Source of the DNA: Pontibacter aydingkolensis
Lineage (GTDB): Bacteria > Bacteroidota > Bacteroidia > Cytophagales > Hymenobacteraceae
Length of the DNA: 64,000 nucleotides
Assembly: GCF_019443125.1 (NCBI RefSeq)
Contig: NZ_JAHYXK010000007.1
Span: 1 to 64,000 of the forward strand
Direction of reading: 5' to 3'
The translations under genes and the position numbers were made by a program. The notes beneath the pieces were generated by a model. That model had not been told where the DNA came from and searched no databases. It was given only the letters and a program-made list of their open reading frames with translations. Shown piece after piece: positions 17,827-26,903 of the stretch (position 1 is its first letter; the number at the start of each line of letters is the position of its first letter).

Positions 17827-18321
17827 TTATTCTACCTCATTTATGCTTAATGCCCATTTTTCGGTCGTATCAAAGTGCCTTGCTCCTGATAAATAATGAC
17901 CTGCGTAGGCAATACCAGCAGAAGGAAGAATTATTAGATATGCAGGAGGGTAAAAAGCAATGGTGCCTACAAGGTAACCTACCATTACAAAGTAGTACCC
18001 TGTCCCAGCCACTAAACCGCCGCCAAGTTTTCTTAGGGCATTCCCTTTTACTTTTCCTTTTAATGATGCGATATTTCTTAAAGCAACTGTGTCCATTGAA
18101 GATACAATTACGGAGTCACCAAGTATAGAATAATGGATTAACGTTAACTTCCTGCCATCGGTCGTTTTGATTTTAATTGGTTTGTTAGGCTTCAATTCCA
18201 GCTCAACGGGGTTTGATGTTCCATTCTTACTCAGAAGTAGAACTGAACTCTCATTGTTTCTATTCTGTGCGTTACAGCAGAAGTATGAGAAAATAAACAG
18301 GACGAGTAAAAGTTGTTTCAT
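17827..18321 (-). CDS. Exported protein with hydrophobic centre, unknown
   Basis: 164 residues with a signal peptide (LLLVLFIFSYFCCNAQ). The first half contains a beta-rich stretch (KIKTTDGRKLTLIHYSILGDSVIVSSMDTVALRNIASLKG), and the second half has a long hydrophobic region (GLVAGTGYYFVMVGYLVGTIAFYPPAYLIILPSAGIAYAGHY) of one or two membrane segments. This layout is common among uncharacterised Bacteroidota envelope proteins. I do not recognise a named family. No close operon partner is present. Confidence 0.6.
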   Translation of the reverse strand: MKQLLLVLFIFSYFCCNAQNRNNESSVLLLSKNGTSNPVELELKPNKPIKIKTTDGRKLTLIHYSILGDSVIVSSMDTVALRNIASLKGKVKGNALRKLGGGLVAGTGYYFVMVGYLVGTIAFYPPAYLIILPSAGIAYAGHYLSGARHFDTTEKWALSINEVE

Positions 18322-18568
18322 AGATTTTTATATTATTAAATATTTGAGCTACTAGCGGCTATGCGTAATCATACGGTTATTGACACTATGTTTGGAGTAC
18401 AATTAAGTTTTTCTTTGAGGTGCTCACTCTTCGGTGTCACAAGCAATGTAATAAAAGTATAATATAAAGTTTACCCTCAATCGAATGATAAAGTAATTGT
18501 ATAGTGCATCAAACTATACATAAGTGAGCAGCGTGATAAGGGGGTATAAATTTAGGAATCACTCAAAT

Positions 18569-18605
18569 AAAAAGAGCACCGGCTTGTATAAACCGGTGCT
18601 CTTTA
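18569..18605 (-). terminator. Intrinsic terminator of the DUF4168 gene
   Basis: A 13-bp stem made of AAAGAGCACCGGT and its complement encloses a short loop, and lies 22 bases past the stop of the DUF4168 gene on the minus strand. The remaining bases of the gap up to 18321 hold AT-rich DNA with no gene seen. Confidence 0.8.
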
Positions 18606-18626
18606 AGCCTATTCAAATAGAAGTGC

Positions 18627-19121
18627 TTATTTCTCCTGCAGCAGCAATTGCACTTTAGTCTGCACTGCCTTATCGTTCTGGAAAGCAGTGTAGATCTTCT
18701 CGTACTGCTCCATGGTCAGGCCCTGGTCGGTAATAGCTTTATCTACTTTTTGCTTGTTCTCAGGTTGTAGTTTTACAACAGCTTTAACCACGTTGGCAAA
18801 GGCTTCTTTCTCCTTGTCGTCTTTGGCAACTTCGTCCAGCTTTTTCTGCCTGTTTGCCTGTGCAAGTTCATTAAAGCGATCTACGGTAAGGCCAGCCTCT
18901 TCTATAGTAGTCACCACGGCTTCGCGTCCTTCTTTTTGAAGTTCCACGGCGGCGGTGTTGGCCTTAATAAATTTTTGAAGTTCATCGTCAGAGAACGCTA
19001 CTGCGTCTAACTGTTCCTGAGTAACAGGGGCGGAGGCATCTTGCGCGGACGCAGCCTGTCCGGCGAACACAGATGCCACTACAAATGCGGCTGCGATAGT
19101 CCCTTTCTTTAGTAGTACCAT
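18627..19121 (-). CDS. DUF4168-domain exported protein
   Basis: 164 residues with a signal peptide (FVVASVFAGQAASAQ). The mature part is helical and charged, with FSDDELQKFIKANTAAVELQKEG and a repeated pattern (AGLTVDRFNELAQANRQ and QGLTMEQYEKIYTAFQND). This matches DUF4168, a domain of unknown function found in bacterial exported proteins. It is probably periplasmic. It is a single-gene unit ending in a strong terminator. Confidence 0.82.
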   Translation of the reverse strand: MVLLKKGTIAAAFVVASVFAGQAASAQDASAPVTQEQLDAVAFSDDELQKFIKANTAAVELQKEGREAVVTTIEEAGLTVDRFNELAQANRQKKLDEVAKDDKEKEAFANVVKAVVKLQPENKQKVDKAITDQGLTMEQYEKIYTAFQNDKAVQTKVQLLLQEK

Positions 19122-19334
19122 GTTAGGTTTCTTTTTAGGATTGGGTGAAAAATTAATTTAAGATTGCGAGTGCCCTGCTTATAAAACAACGGCTCAACAG
19201 CAAAGCATACGTAAATCATGCATAGGCTGGTTTATCCACAACTTAATAAGTATAAGCAAAAAAATGGGGGTAATCAAAAATTACTGTGTTTAAACATTAA
19301 TTTACTTGATAGATCATGTTCGATAATGGATTTA

Positions 19335-20924
19335 TTAAATTTGATGTACAGCCACAGGTGGGGTTAAAGTATAATCTTTGGCCAGTAAAGTAAATTGCCT
19401 TATCTGTTCGTCTGCCCACTCCCGGGGCAATTGTAGTTCGTCGGCAAGTATGGCTGCTACTGCCGGAGCAGCTGCTATGGCTGCCTCTGCCTCCAGGAAA
19501 AGCAGGCGCAGGCGCCGTGCCAGCACGTCTTCTACCGTTCTTGCCATTTCGTGGCGTACTGCCCAAACTACTTCGGCTTTGGTATAAGCATAAGCAGGGT
19601 GCAGCTTTTTGGCAAGCTCCGGATGTTTCAGCTGTAGCTGCTCTAGGGCTGTGGCATCTGCTCCGTAGGCATGTAAATGTGGGTTTGTACTTTGCTGTAG
19701 CGTATGGCCATGGATAGGTAGATTTGTGGTAATACATGGCCTGTGTGGCAGAAGACTGGCTTTGATCAGTTTATTCAGGGTGCTTTCGGCCATTTCGCGG
19801 TAGATGGTCCATTTGCCGCCGGTAATGGTAATAAGGTTGCTGCCGGAAAGTATGACTTTAAAATTGCGGGCAATGTCTTTACTCTCTTTGGGGTTGCCTT
19901 TATGGGCAGCTAATGGCCGCAGCCCCGCAAACACCGACAGCACATCGGCAGCTGTAGGTTTTCGGGTAAGGTAGCCACCTGCTGTCTCCAGTATAAAATC
20001 AACCTCCCGGTCCAGGGCTTTTGGTTCCAGTTCGGGTGTGTTGCGTATGGTATCGGTGGTACCTACCAACAGTTTGCCTTGCCACGGAACGGCAAACAGC
20101 ACACGGCCATCTGGAGTCTTTGGTATCATGAGTGCCTCGCTGCCCGGTAAAAAAATATGGCTCAGCACAAGATGCACTCCTTGGCTTGGGCGCACTAGTG
20201 GTTTGGCATCGGGTTGCTCTAGTCTGAGTATGTCATCCACAAATACGCCAGTTGCATTTATTACTACTTTCGCTTTAGGCTTGTACATTAAACCGGTCTC
20301 TAAATCCTGTGCCACCACACCGCATACTTTGCCAGCATCGTTTTGCTGCAACCCTGTTACCTGCATGTAATTAAGCACACAAGCCCCGTTTTCTACAGCT
20401 GTCTGAGCCAGGTTTATGGCCAGCCGGCTATCATCAAACTGGCAATCGTAGTACCGTATGCCGCCTTTAAGACCAGTAGCTTTAATGGTGGGCAATGCTT
20501 TTAAAGCTTTTTTCTTACTAATGAATGTTGAGTTGCCTAAGCTGCGCTTGCCTGCCAGCAGGTCGTAAAGTTTCAGGCCCGAAAAATATAGAAATGCCTC
20601 GCGCCAGGTATAAACCGGAACTACAAATGGCTGTGTTTTTACCAGGTGCGGCGCATTGTGCAGCAGCAGCCAACGTTCTTTCAGTGCATTTAGTACCAGT
20701 TTCAGTTGTCCGAGGGCCAGGTACCGTACGCCGCCATGTATTAGCTTGGTGCTTCGGCTGGAGGTGCCCTTCGCAAAATCAGCTTGCTCCAATAACAGGG
20801 TTTTGTAACCACGTGTAGCGGCATCTACGGCTATACCTAAACCGGTTGCTCCTCCGCCAATTATCAGCACATCCCAATGATCTGGGTGGTTTTCGAGTTG
20901 ATGGAGGATGTGGGTGCGGTTCAT
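19335..20924 (-). CDS. glpD: Aerobic glycerol-3-phosphate dehydrogenase
   Basis: 529 residues, the usual GlpD length. The FAD dinucleotide-binding motif DVLIIGGGATGLGIAVDAATRGYKT starts at about residue 19, followed by SSRSTKLIHGGVRYL, the conserved GlpD segment. TGGKWTIYREMAE and a C-terminal helical domain complete the family pattern. The enzyme oxidises glycerol-3-phosphate to dihydroxyacetone phosphate at the membrane and passes electrons to quinone. No glpK or glpF is adjacent. No clear terminator was found downstream. Confidence 0.93.
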   Translation of the reverse strand: MNRTHILHQLENHPDHWDVLIIGGGATGLGIAVDAATRGYKTLLLEQADFAKGTSSRSTKLIHGGVRYLALGQLKLVLNALKERWLLLHNAPHLVKTQPFVVPVYTWREAFLYFSGLKLYDLLAGKRSLGNSTFISKKKALKALPTIKATGLKGGIRYYDCQFDDSRLAINLAQTAVENGACVLNYMQVTGLQQNDAGKVCGVVAQDLETGLMYKPKAKVVINATGVFVDDILRLEQPDAKPLVRPSQGVHLVLSHIFLPGSEALMIPKTPDGRVLFAVPWQGKLLVGTTDTIRNTPELEPKALDREVDFILETAGGYLTRKPTAADVLSVFAGLRPLAAHKGNPKESKDIARNFKVILSGSNLITITGGKWTIYREMAESTLNKLIKASLLPHRPCITTNLPIHGHTLQQSTNPHLHAYGADATALEQLQLKHPELAKKLHPAYAYTKAEVVWAVRHEMARTVEDVLARRLRLLFLEAEAAIAAAPAVAAILADELQLPREWADEQIRQFTLLAKDYTLTPPVAVHQI

Positions 20925-21140
20925 GCAGATGTAGTTTATAGGGTGATTTTGGTCAGGCGTTTTTACTTACAGATAGTTACGCATCTGAGCGCGCTTCGGC
21001 TAAGGTTTTCAAGGTGCAGATGGTTATTGTGTAATATCCTTTTATATGTTTGGTTACAAAATTTTAAGAAAGTATAAACAATCATCGTACTTGCTCCGTT
21101 TCTATTTAAATGTTAACAAAAACCTCTAAATAAAATAACT

Positions 21141-21416
21141 ATGGACGCAAATGATATCAAAAGAAAGGCAGACAGCTATAATCCGGAAAAGAAAGAAGGT
21201 CCTGTAGCTGCGGCTATTGAGGAATATACTGCGCGGATACCGTCAGATATGTACTTATGGGCTGCTCTTGGCTCAATGGCTATTTCAGCTACTTTAAAAG
21301 TGATGAGAAAAGACGAAGAAGCCCTGTTTGTAGGACAGTGGGCGCCATCTTTCTTGTTGCTTGGTGTTTATAACAAGTTAGTAAAGCAACTTGGCAAAGA
21401 TAAAGACAGGTTCTAA
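21141..21416 (+). CDS. Small conserved-type protein with hydrophobic centre
   Basis: 91 residues. A charged N-terminus (DANDIKRKADSYNPEKKEG) precedes an amphipathic segment (YLWAALGSMAISATLKVM) and a hydrophobic stretch (FVGQWAPSFLLLGVYNKLV). Residues 38-55 and 64-80 could be membrane-inserted or peripheral. No named family is recognised. It is divergent from glpD and ends in an unusually long perfect terminator stem, which suggests a well-expressed single-gene unit. Confidence 0.6.
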   Translation: MDANDIKRKADSYNPEKKEGPVAAAIEEYTARIPSDMYLWAALGSMAISATLKVMRKDEEALFVGQWAPSFLLLGVYNKLVKQLGKDKDRF

Positions 21417-21426
21417 CCAGTATGGA

Positions 21427-21478
21427 CTTATATAAACAGCAAAGGAGGCTTCAAGGCCTCCTTTGCTGTTTATATAAG
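21427..21478 (+). terminator. Terminator with perfect 23-bp stem
   Basis: Positions 21427-21449 pair perfectly with 21456-21478 around a six-base TTCAAG loop. It lies ten bases past the stop of the 91-residue protein. No T-tract follows, but the last stem bases are AT-rich. Confidence 0.75.
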
Positions 21479-21554
21479 TATATGCAATACATGAAGTATG
21501 GGTTTAAACCTGTTTAACTGCCGTTACCACCTCCAGCATTTCCGCCGCTACTCT

Positions 21555-21975
21555 TTACATATCATTGGTCATGCCGCGCTTCTTCTTGGCAATCTGGGTA
21601 TCTAATTTACCGAAGCGGTAGTTAAACGATAGATTTACCCTCCGCTGAATAAAGTATGATTCCTGCGATTGATAGAAGTTAACGTCTTCAACATCTGTGA
21701 ACCAGCGTTTTTCTTTCTGGGACGGGCTGCTCACTGATAATGTCATACTTGCTTTATTGTCTTTCAGGAATTGCTTGTTCATAGAAACACTGTTGTAAAC
21801 ATACCTTGACCTATCTGCCCTGCAGTAACACAGTAGGTGAGTTAAGTCCCACATTTCCGCTCACACGCCAGTTATTAGCAAAGCGGTAACTAGCGTAAGA
21901 GTATAAGGTAAAGCTATCATTGTTTTGTGGCAGGCCATTAATGTAACTGCTCAGGCGATACATATTCTGCTACTT
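21555..21975 (-). pseudogene. C-terminal remnant of a TonB-dependent outer membrane receptor
   Basis: Read on the minus strand, 21975 to about 21830 encodes YRLSSYINGLPQNNDSF, then SYASYRFANNWRVSGNVG, a typical barrel strand pattern, and then meets a TAG stop. The following frame continues as YVYNSVSMNKQFLKDNKASM and ends FNYRFGKLDTQIAKKKRGM, the usual C-terminal end of Bacteroidota outer membrane beta-barrel receptors. A frameshift near 21825 and a stop codon just before QNMYRL show decay. Nothing upstream encodes the plug or the rest of the barrel, so only about 140 residues remain. Confidence 0.7.
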
Positions 21976-22059
21976 CCTCGCCTGAAGGTATAATAGGTTA
22001 GTTATTCCTTTATAAAACTGATATCCTTTTAGGAGTCAAGGGAATATGTGTAAACAAAA

Positions 22060-22083
22060 AAGGCAGCCCCTTAGAGCTGCCTT
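22060..22083 (-). terminator. Terminator of the DEAD-box helicase gene
   Basis: AAGGCAGC pairs with GCTGCCTT around an eight-base loop, followed by a T-run on the minus strand, three bases past the helicase stop codon. Confidence 0.8.
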
Positions 22084-22086
22084 ATT

Positions 22087-23496
22087 TTATGCTTGTGGAG
22101 TTGATTGTACTTCTCCGCCGTCTGTTGGTTTGTTCCGGTTGCGGTTCCTGTTTCTGTTGCGGTTGTTAGGACGCTTTGTGGCACCTTCTGCAGTACTTGT
22201 TTCGCCCTGTGCCTGTGGTTTTGCTCCGGCCTCTTTCGGGTTACCGGGTTTGCGGTGATGCTTGCTGCGGTGGTCATGCTTTTTAGCACCAGCGCCTGGC
22301 CTGTTGCCGCCACCTTGCCTGCCGCCACCTCTGGTGTCGTGGCGTTTGGTAGGGTCGTAAGCCGGACCGGGGCCAAAGTCTTCTGGTAAAGATAGTTTAG
22401 GTAATTCCCTTTCTATCAGGCGCTCTACCTTCTGCACCTTAAACATGTCTTTCTCGTTCACGAAGGTTATCGCCACACCTGTAGATGCGGCACGTGCCGT
22501 ACGGCCTACGCGGTGCACGTAATCCTCAGCGTCCTGCGGCATGTCAAAATTCACCACATGGCTCAGGCTGTCAATATCAATGCCCCTCGACACAATATCA
22601 GTAGCTACCAGTATCTGGTGCTGTTTGTTCTTAAAGCCCTGCAGCGCGCGTTCACGCTCTTCCTGACTCATGTCTGATTGTATACCCTCTGCCCCGAAAC
22701 CCATTTTGCGTAGCGAACGCACAATCTGGTTCACGTTTGATTTGCGCGAGGTAAACACGATCATACTTTGTACTTCCTGTTCCTGTAGCAAATGCTCCAG
22801 TAAAGGAAGCTTCTGGTTGTCGTAAGCCAGGTACAGGCGTTGGTCTATACCGGCAGCCGGTTTCGAAATGGCTAGGTTTACTTCGGCTGGGTTCTGTAAA
22901 ATTTGCTGTGCCAGGTCTCTTATTTTTCGTGGCATGGTAGCGGAGAACAGTAGGGTCTGCCGCTCCTTAGGCAACTGCTTTATGATCTTGAGCAGGTCAT
23001 CCATAAAGCCCATGTCCATCATTTTGTCGGCCTCGTCCAGCACCAGGTGGTTTAGCTGGTCCAGCTTAACATAGCCCATGGCCATGTGCGCCAGCAGGCG
23101 GCCCGGTGTGGCAATAATAATGTCCGCGCCGGTTGTTAGGGCACGTTTCTGCTGGTCCCAGTCGCCGCCTTTGCTGCCGCCATAAATAGCAATAGAGCTA
23201 ACGGAGGCGAAGTAGCCAAAGCCCTCTACCTGTTCGTCAATCTGCTTGGCAAGCTCGCGGGTTGGCACAAGTATAAGTGTGCTGGTGTGCTCATAGCCTT
23301 CATGTGAAATACGATCTATCAGGGGCAGCAGATAGGCAGCTGTTTTGCCGGTACCGGTTTGGGCGCAGGCAATCATGTCTTTACGCTCCAGAATTAAAGG
23401 TATGGCTTGTTCCTGCACGGGAGTAGGCTTGTTGTAGCCCATCGAGTCAATCCCGGTTAGCACGTTTTCGTGTAGGTTAAACGAATGGAAATCCAA
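22087..23496 (-). CDS. DEAD-box RNA helicase (RhlE-like)
   Basis: About 469 residues from a TTG at 23496 (reading LDFHSFNL). An ATG at 23550 would add 18 unlikely residues, so the start is uncertain. Motifs in order: Q-motif (YNKPTPVQEQAIP), Walker A AQTGTGKTAA, PTRELAKQ, TPGRLL, DEAD (VLDEADKMMD), SAT, then the C-terminal helicase domain with ATDIVSRGIDI and HRVGRTAR. The tail after residue 380 is Gly/Arg/Asn/Lys-rich with repeated RNRNR units, typical of RNA-binding tails. It probably unwinds RNA in ribosome assembly or mRNA decay, especially in the cold. Confidence 0.92.
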   Translation of the reverse strand: MDFHSFNLHENVLTGIDSMGYNKPTPVQEQAIPLILERKDMIACAQTGTGKTAAYLLPLIDRISHEGYEHTSTLILVPTRELAKQIDEQVEGFGYFASVSSIAIYGGSKGGDWDQQKRALTTGADIIIATPGRLLAHMAMGYVKLDQLNHLVLDEADKMMDMGFMDDLLKIIKQLPKERQTLLFSATMPRKIRDLAQQILQNPAEVNLAISKPAAGIDQRLYLAYDNQKLPLLEHLLQEQEVQSMIVFTSRKSNVNQIVRSLRKMGFGAEGIQSDMSQEERERALQGFKNKQHQILVATDIVSRGIDIDSLSHVVNFDMPQDAEDYVHRVGRTARAASTGVAITFVNEKDMFKVQKVERLIERELPKLSLPEDFGPGPAYDPTKRHDTRGGGRQGGGNRPGAGAKKHDHRSKHHRKPGNPKEAGAKPQAQGETSTAEGATKRPNNRNRNRNRNRNKPTDGGEVQSTPQA

Positions 23497-23908
23497 AGTA
23501 TAGCTGTTTGTTAAATTAAAGATACAAGCCCCGCAAATCATAGCAGGCACTATTAACTAGGTAAAGATACGATAAATATAAGATTAATATACAAACTGCT
23601 GCTTGCAGCAAAATCTGCTTAAGTAAAGTTATACTTTTGTTAAATATGAAGTATATGTGTTATAATTGGATGTATTAGTATTAAATACAATATATATGGA
23701 TTGTTAAATATTATTGTTTTAATGCGTGCAAATCCATTTAAATCTTAATATGAGCGTAAATATTGTGATATATATATATGTTTAGTATTTTGGTTAATAT
23801 ATAAAAAGTTATATTTTATTGTAACATTTGCTTTGTGATGGCGTAAGATGAAATAAGCTGTATAAACAGTATCGTCTTAGTAAAATATAATTAATAAACT
23901 ATATTGCC

Positions 23909-23992
23909 ATGAAAAGAGCTGTACAAGACTCACCTAACTTCTTTCTTCTGTTAGGTCTGAATATTATCAATGCCATCTTTATGTTACTATAG
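23909..23992 (+). CDS. Probable 27-residue hydrophobic small protein
   Basis: The frame starts at ATG 23909 and encodes MKRAVQDSPNFFLLLGLNII, ending NAIFMLL before TAG at 23990. A basic, polar N-terminus is followed by a hydrophobic stretch long enough to cross or sit in the membrane. An unusually AT-rich 200-base region lies upstream, which suits a promoter, and a strong terminator follows at 24027-24064, so the gene has its own transcription unit. The stop codon sits inside a perfect palindrome (23981-24005). A regulatory RNA or a leader for yebC is the main alternative. No family was recognised. Confidence 0.5.
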   Translation: MKRAVQDSPNFFLLLGLNIINAIFMLL

Positions 23993-24005
23993 CCTATAGT
24001 AACAT
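23981..24005. promoter_or_regulatory. Perfect 25-bp palindrome over the small gene's stop codon
   Basis: Twelve-base arms (ATGTTACTATAG and its complement) are separated by a single C at 23993. The left arm includes the last codons and stop of the 27-residue gene. It could be a hairpin in the RNA or a dyad binding site. With only 21 bases to the terminator stem, it is probably transcribed. Confidence 0.6.
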
Positions 24006-24026
24006 TTATACATAAAAACGAATTTG

Positions 24027-24064
24027 AAGAGCAGCCTGATCTGGTGTCAGGCTGCTCTTTTTTT
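24027..24064 (+). terminator. Intrinsic terminator of the small gene
   Basis: A 13-bp perfect stem (24027-24039 with 24047-24059) is followed by a long T-run. It separates the small gene from yebC. Confidence 0.9.
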
Positions 24065-24152
24065 GGGTTTACTTCCTTCATTTTTTGTTTTTTTGCTCTG
24101 CCATACGAGCATGACAATAAAAAATAACCATAGCTAATACTAAACTCTACAC

Positions 24153-24905
24153 ATGGCAGGACATAATAAATGGTCACAGATTAAGCGTAAGAAAGGCGCT
24201 CTGGATGCCAAGCGATCAAAGATATTTACGAAGCTTATCAAAGAAATCACCGTCGCGGCCAAAGTTGGCGGCCAAGACCCAGACGGTAACCCGCGCCTGC
24301 GGCTGGCTATACAAACCAGCAAGGCCGTTAACATGCCCAAAGATAATATAGAACGTGCTATCAAAAAGAGTGAGGGCACAGACGGGGATTATACTGAGGT
24401 AACTTATGAAGGATATGCCTCGAACGGAGTTGCTGTTTTTGTAGAGTGCCTGACTGATAACATTAACAGAACCGTGCAGAATCTGCGCACCATTTTTAAC
24501 AAAGGCAACGGCAGCTTGGGTACCAATGGCTCTGTAGAATTTCTGTTCGATAGAAAAGGCGTTTTTGTGGTAAAGCGCGATACGGCAATTGGGCTAACAG
24601 ATGATGAACTGCTACTGGAACTGGCAGACGGTGGCGCCGAGGATGTGGAGTTTGAAGAGGATTATATAACCATCTACTGTGCCATGGAGGATTTTGGTGC
24701 GCTGCAGAAAAAAGTAGAGGAACTACAACTCGAAACAGAGACAGCAGAACTGCAACGCTTACCTAAAACCACGGTTATGGTGGATGATCCGGAGGCGGTG
24801 CGTAAAATTCTTAAGCTGATAGATGCCTTAGAGGACGATGACGATATTCAGAAAGTATACCATAACTTAGAGCTGACAGATAATGTGCTGGCCGAGCTGG
24901 CTTAA
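24153..24905 (+). CDS. yebC: YebC/PmpR (TACO1) family protein
   Basis: 250 residues, the typical length. The start MAGHNKWSQIKRKKGALDAKRSKIFTKLIKEI is diagnostic, and GGxDPDGNPRLRLAIQ, YEGYASNGVAVFVECLTDN and the acidic C-terminal domain follow. Family members act as transcription regulators or, as recently shown for YebC, help ribosomes through polyproline stretches. Here the role is inferred by family only. The upstream terminator shows it has its own promoter, and a CoA-transferase gene follows after 14 bases. Confidence 0.95.
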   Translation: MAGHNKWSQIKRKKGALDAKRSKIFTKLIKEITVAAKVGGQDPDGNPRLRLAIQTSKAVNMPKDNIERAIKKSEGTDGDYTEVTYEGYASNGVAVFVECLTDNINRTVQNLRTIFNKGNGSLGTNGSVEFLFDRKGVFVVKRDTAIGLTDDELLLELADGGAEDVEFEEDYITIYCAMEDFGALQKKVEELQLETETAELQRLPKTTVMVDDPEAVRKILKLIDALEDDDDIQKVYHNLELTDNVLAELA

Positions 24906-24919
24906 GTAAAACATAAAAC

Positions 24920-26038
24920 GTGGAAGCAATTTTTAAAGATATACTGGTACTGGAACTGGCAAGTGTGCTGGCTGGGCCCAGTGTAGGGCAATTTTTTGCC
25001 GAGCTAGGTGCAAGGGTTATTAAAGTAGAGAATGCCGCTACACAAGGCGACGTGACCAGGACCTGGAAGCTAAGCTCCGAATCTGCCGAAACCGATACGC
25101 CTGCCTATTTCTGCGCTGCCAACTGGGGTAAAACTTCGCTACCGCTAAACCTTACAAATGAGCAAGATCTGCAACAGCTTTACAAACTGATAACAGAAGC
25201 CGATTTAGTGATTGCCAGCTATAAGCCCGGTGATGCCGAAAAACTGAAAGTTGACTACAACACGCTTAAAAGTATAAATCCCCGCATTATTTACGGCCAC
25301 ATTACAGGCTACGGCCCCCACGATAACAGGGCCGGCTACGATGCCATCGTGCAGGCCGAAAGTGGCTTTATGTACCTGAACGGAGAAGCAGATGGGGAGC
25401 CAACCAAAATGCCTGTTGCCTTAATGGATATCCTGACAGCGCACCAGCTAAAAGAAGGTTTGCTGGTGGCCATGCTGCAGCGCTATAAAACAGGCAAAGG
25501 CCAGCTAGTGCAAGTGTCGCTGCTGGAGGCAGCTATCTCGGCGCTGGCAAACCAAGGCACAGCATACCTGGTGGCAGGGTATGAGCCAAAGCGAATGGGT
25601 TCAGAGCATCCCACCATTGTACCCTACGGCAGCGTGTATACTACCAAAGACCAGCAACAGTTGGTGTTGGCCATTGGCGACGACAGGCAGTTTAAAAGAC
25701 TTTGTACCATACTTGGCTCTGCCGAACTTGCTGATGATCCAAAGTATAAAAATAACTATAGCCGCGTGCAAAACAGAGGAGAGCTTAATGGCATACTTAG
25801 CAAACTGATAGCAGCGCAGCTCCGTGACGAACTGCTGCAGCAATTGCACCGCCAGCATGTTCCGGCTGGTGCAGTAAACGCTATACCGGAAGCGTTGCGG
25901 CTGCCACAGGCGCAGGCTATGTTGCTAGAGTATCCATCGGCTAAACCAGGTATCAGGCAGGTGGCTTTTAAGCTGCAGGGGCAGGAGTTGCCTGGCTTAC
26001 AGCCGCCGCCAATCTATGTGCAGAAACAGAAAATATAA
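24920..26038 (+). CDS. CaiB/BaiF family III CoA-transferase
   Basis: 372 residues from a GTG start. The family opening DILVLELASVLAGPSVGQFFAELGARVIKVE is clear, followed by SYKPGDAEKLKVDY and the region with YGHITGYGPHDNRAGYDAIVQAESGFMYLNGE, in which the catalytic Asp of class III CoA-transferases lies within the GYD...QAE.G motif. The enzyme moves CoA between carboxylic acids, but the substrates cannot be read. It is 14 bases from yebC and likely cotranscribed. A weak stem with GCCTTAAGGC follows the stop at 26037-26062. Confidence 0.88.
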   Translation: MEAIFKDILVLELASVLAGPSVGQFFAELGARVIKVENAATQGDVTRTWKLSSESAETDTPAYFCAANWGKTSLPLNLTNEQDLQQLYKLITEADLVIASYKPGDAEKLKVDYNTLKSINPRIIYGHITGYGPHDNRAGYDAIVQAESGFMYLNGEADGEPTKMPVALMDILTAHQLKEGLLVAMLQRYKTGKGQLVQVSLLEAAISALANQGTAYLVAGYEPKRMGSEHPTIVPYGSVYTTKDQQQLVLAIGDDRQFKRLCTILGSAELADDPKYKNNYSRVQNRGELNGILSKLIAAQLRDELLQQLHRQHVPAGAVNAIPEALRLPQAQAMLLEYPSAKPGIRQVAFKLQGQELPGLQPPPIYVQKQKI

Positions 26039-26175
26039 AGCCCTGCCTTAAGGCATGCTTTTCTAGCTCAGCATACTTATATTGCCCTAAATCATTAATT
26101 AACGCTCATTTTTAAACAAAGTACCTTAAACTACGGTACAAACTACATCTGGCAAATCTGATACAGATACATACT

Positions 26176-26856
26176 ATGGAAGATAGATTAAATGATATTG
26201 TAAATGGCCTGCACCAGAAATCTGTTACAAAGCAGGAAATTTACCGGAATACCCTTGCTACTTTTAACAAGCTGAAAGAGATAGCACAGGAAATAGTAGA
26301 CGAACTTACTGACAGAATAACAAAGCAGGACGCTAACGTGATAATTGAGTACCGTAACGTGAACGAGCATGAGTTTCACATAAAGTTCTCAGGAGATTTG
26401 CTTGTATTTGTAATGCACTCCAACATCATCACCTTCCCGGACGATTACGAGATCATGCGCAACGACTATGTGGATGAGGATTTCAGAAGGCGGTTCTTCG
26501 GGCATATCATGGCCTATAACTTTATGGCCGACACGATAAAGTATAACAGGCTGGATGATCCGGGTTACCTGGTAGGGCGGATGCTGGTAAACATCGAAAA
26601 CCACTTCTGTATAGAAGGCGTAAGGCAACTCGACCTGCCATACGATGAAATCACGAACATGGCCAAAAATGTAATTACAACCAAAACGCTACGTGTGGTT
26701 GTAGAAAGTGCCATGGTAGCAGCCGTTAACAACGACCTGATGGGACAGGATGTGTCTGATATAGAACGCATCACTCTGAAGCAGAAACTGGAGAACACCC
26801 ACCTCACCAAACCACGCAAGCTTGGTTTCAGGATAAGCCACGAACTAACGCATTAA
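26176..26856 (+). CDS. Conserved-type protein of unknown function
   Basis: 226 residues, charged and helical at the N-terminus (KSVTKQEIYRNTLATFNKLKEIAQEIVDELTDRI) with a mixed beta segment (NVIIEYRNVNEHEFHIKFSGDLLVFVMHSNIITFPDDYEI). There is no signal peptide and no membrane helix. Conserved-looking acidic and histidine residues are present, but I do not recognise a family. It is probably cytosolic. A bidirectional terminator separates it from phenylalanine hydroxylase. Confidence 0.65.
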   Translation: MEDRLNDIVNGLHQKSVTKQEIYRNTLATFNKLKEIAQEIVDELTDRITKQDANVIIEYRNVNEHEFHIKFSGDLLVFVMHSNIITFPDDYEIMRNDYVDEDFRRRFFGHIMAYNFMADTIKYNRLDDPGYLVGRMLVNIENHFCIEGVRQLDLPYDEITNMAKNVITTKTLRVVVESAMVAAVNNDLMGQDVSDIERITLKQKLENTHLTKPRKLGFRISHELTH

Positions 26857-26861
26857 AGTAT

Positions 26862-26895
26862 AAAAGGCAGCTCTGGATTAACTGAGCTGCCTTTT
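26862..26895. terminator. Bidirectional terminator
   Basis: AAAAGGCAGCTC pairs with its complement, 26862-26873 with 26884-26895. It serves the convergent genes on both sides. AAAGTATA copies sit on both flanks of the stem. Confidence 0.85.
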
Positions 26896-26903
26896 ACACT
26901 TTT

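Noticed and set aside
23899-24177. A 92-codon frame on the minus strand over the small gene and terminator
   Set aside because: It runs through the terminator, the palindrome and the start of yebC, with no family motif.
24920-26038. Carnitine metabolism gene caiB
   Set aside because: Class III CoA-transferases share this fold and several substrates. No carnitine genes are nearby except a distant BCCT transporter.
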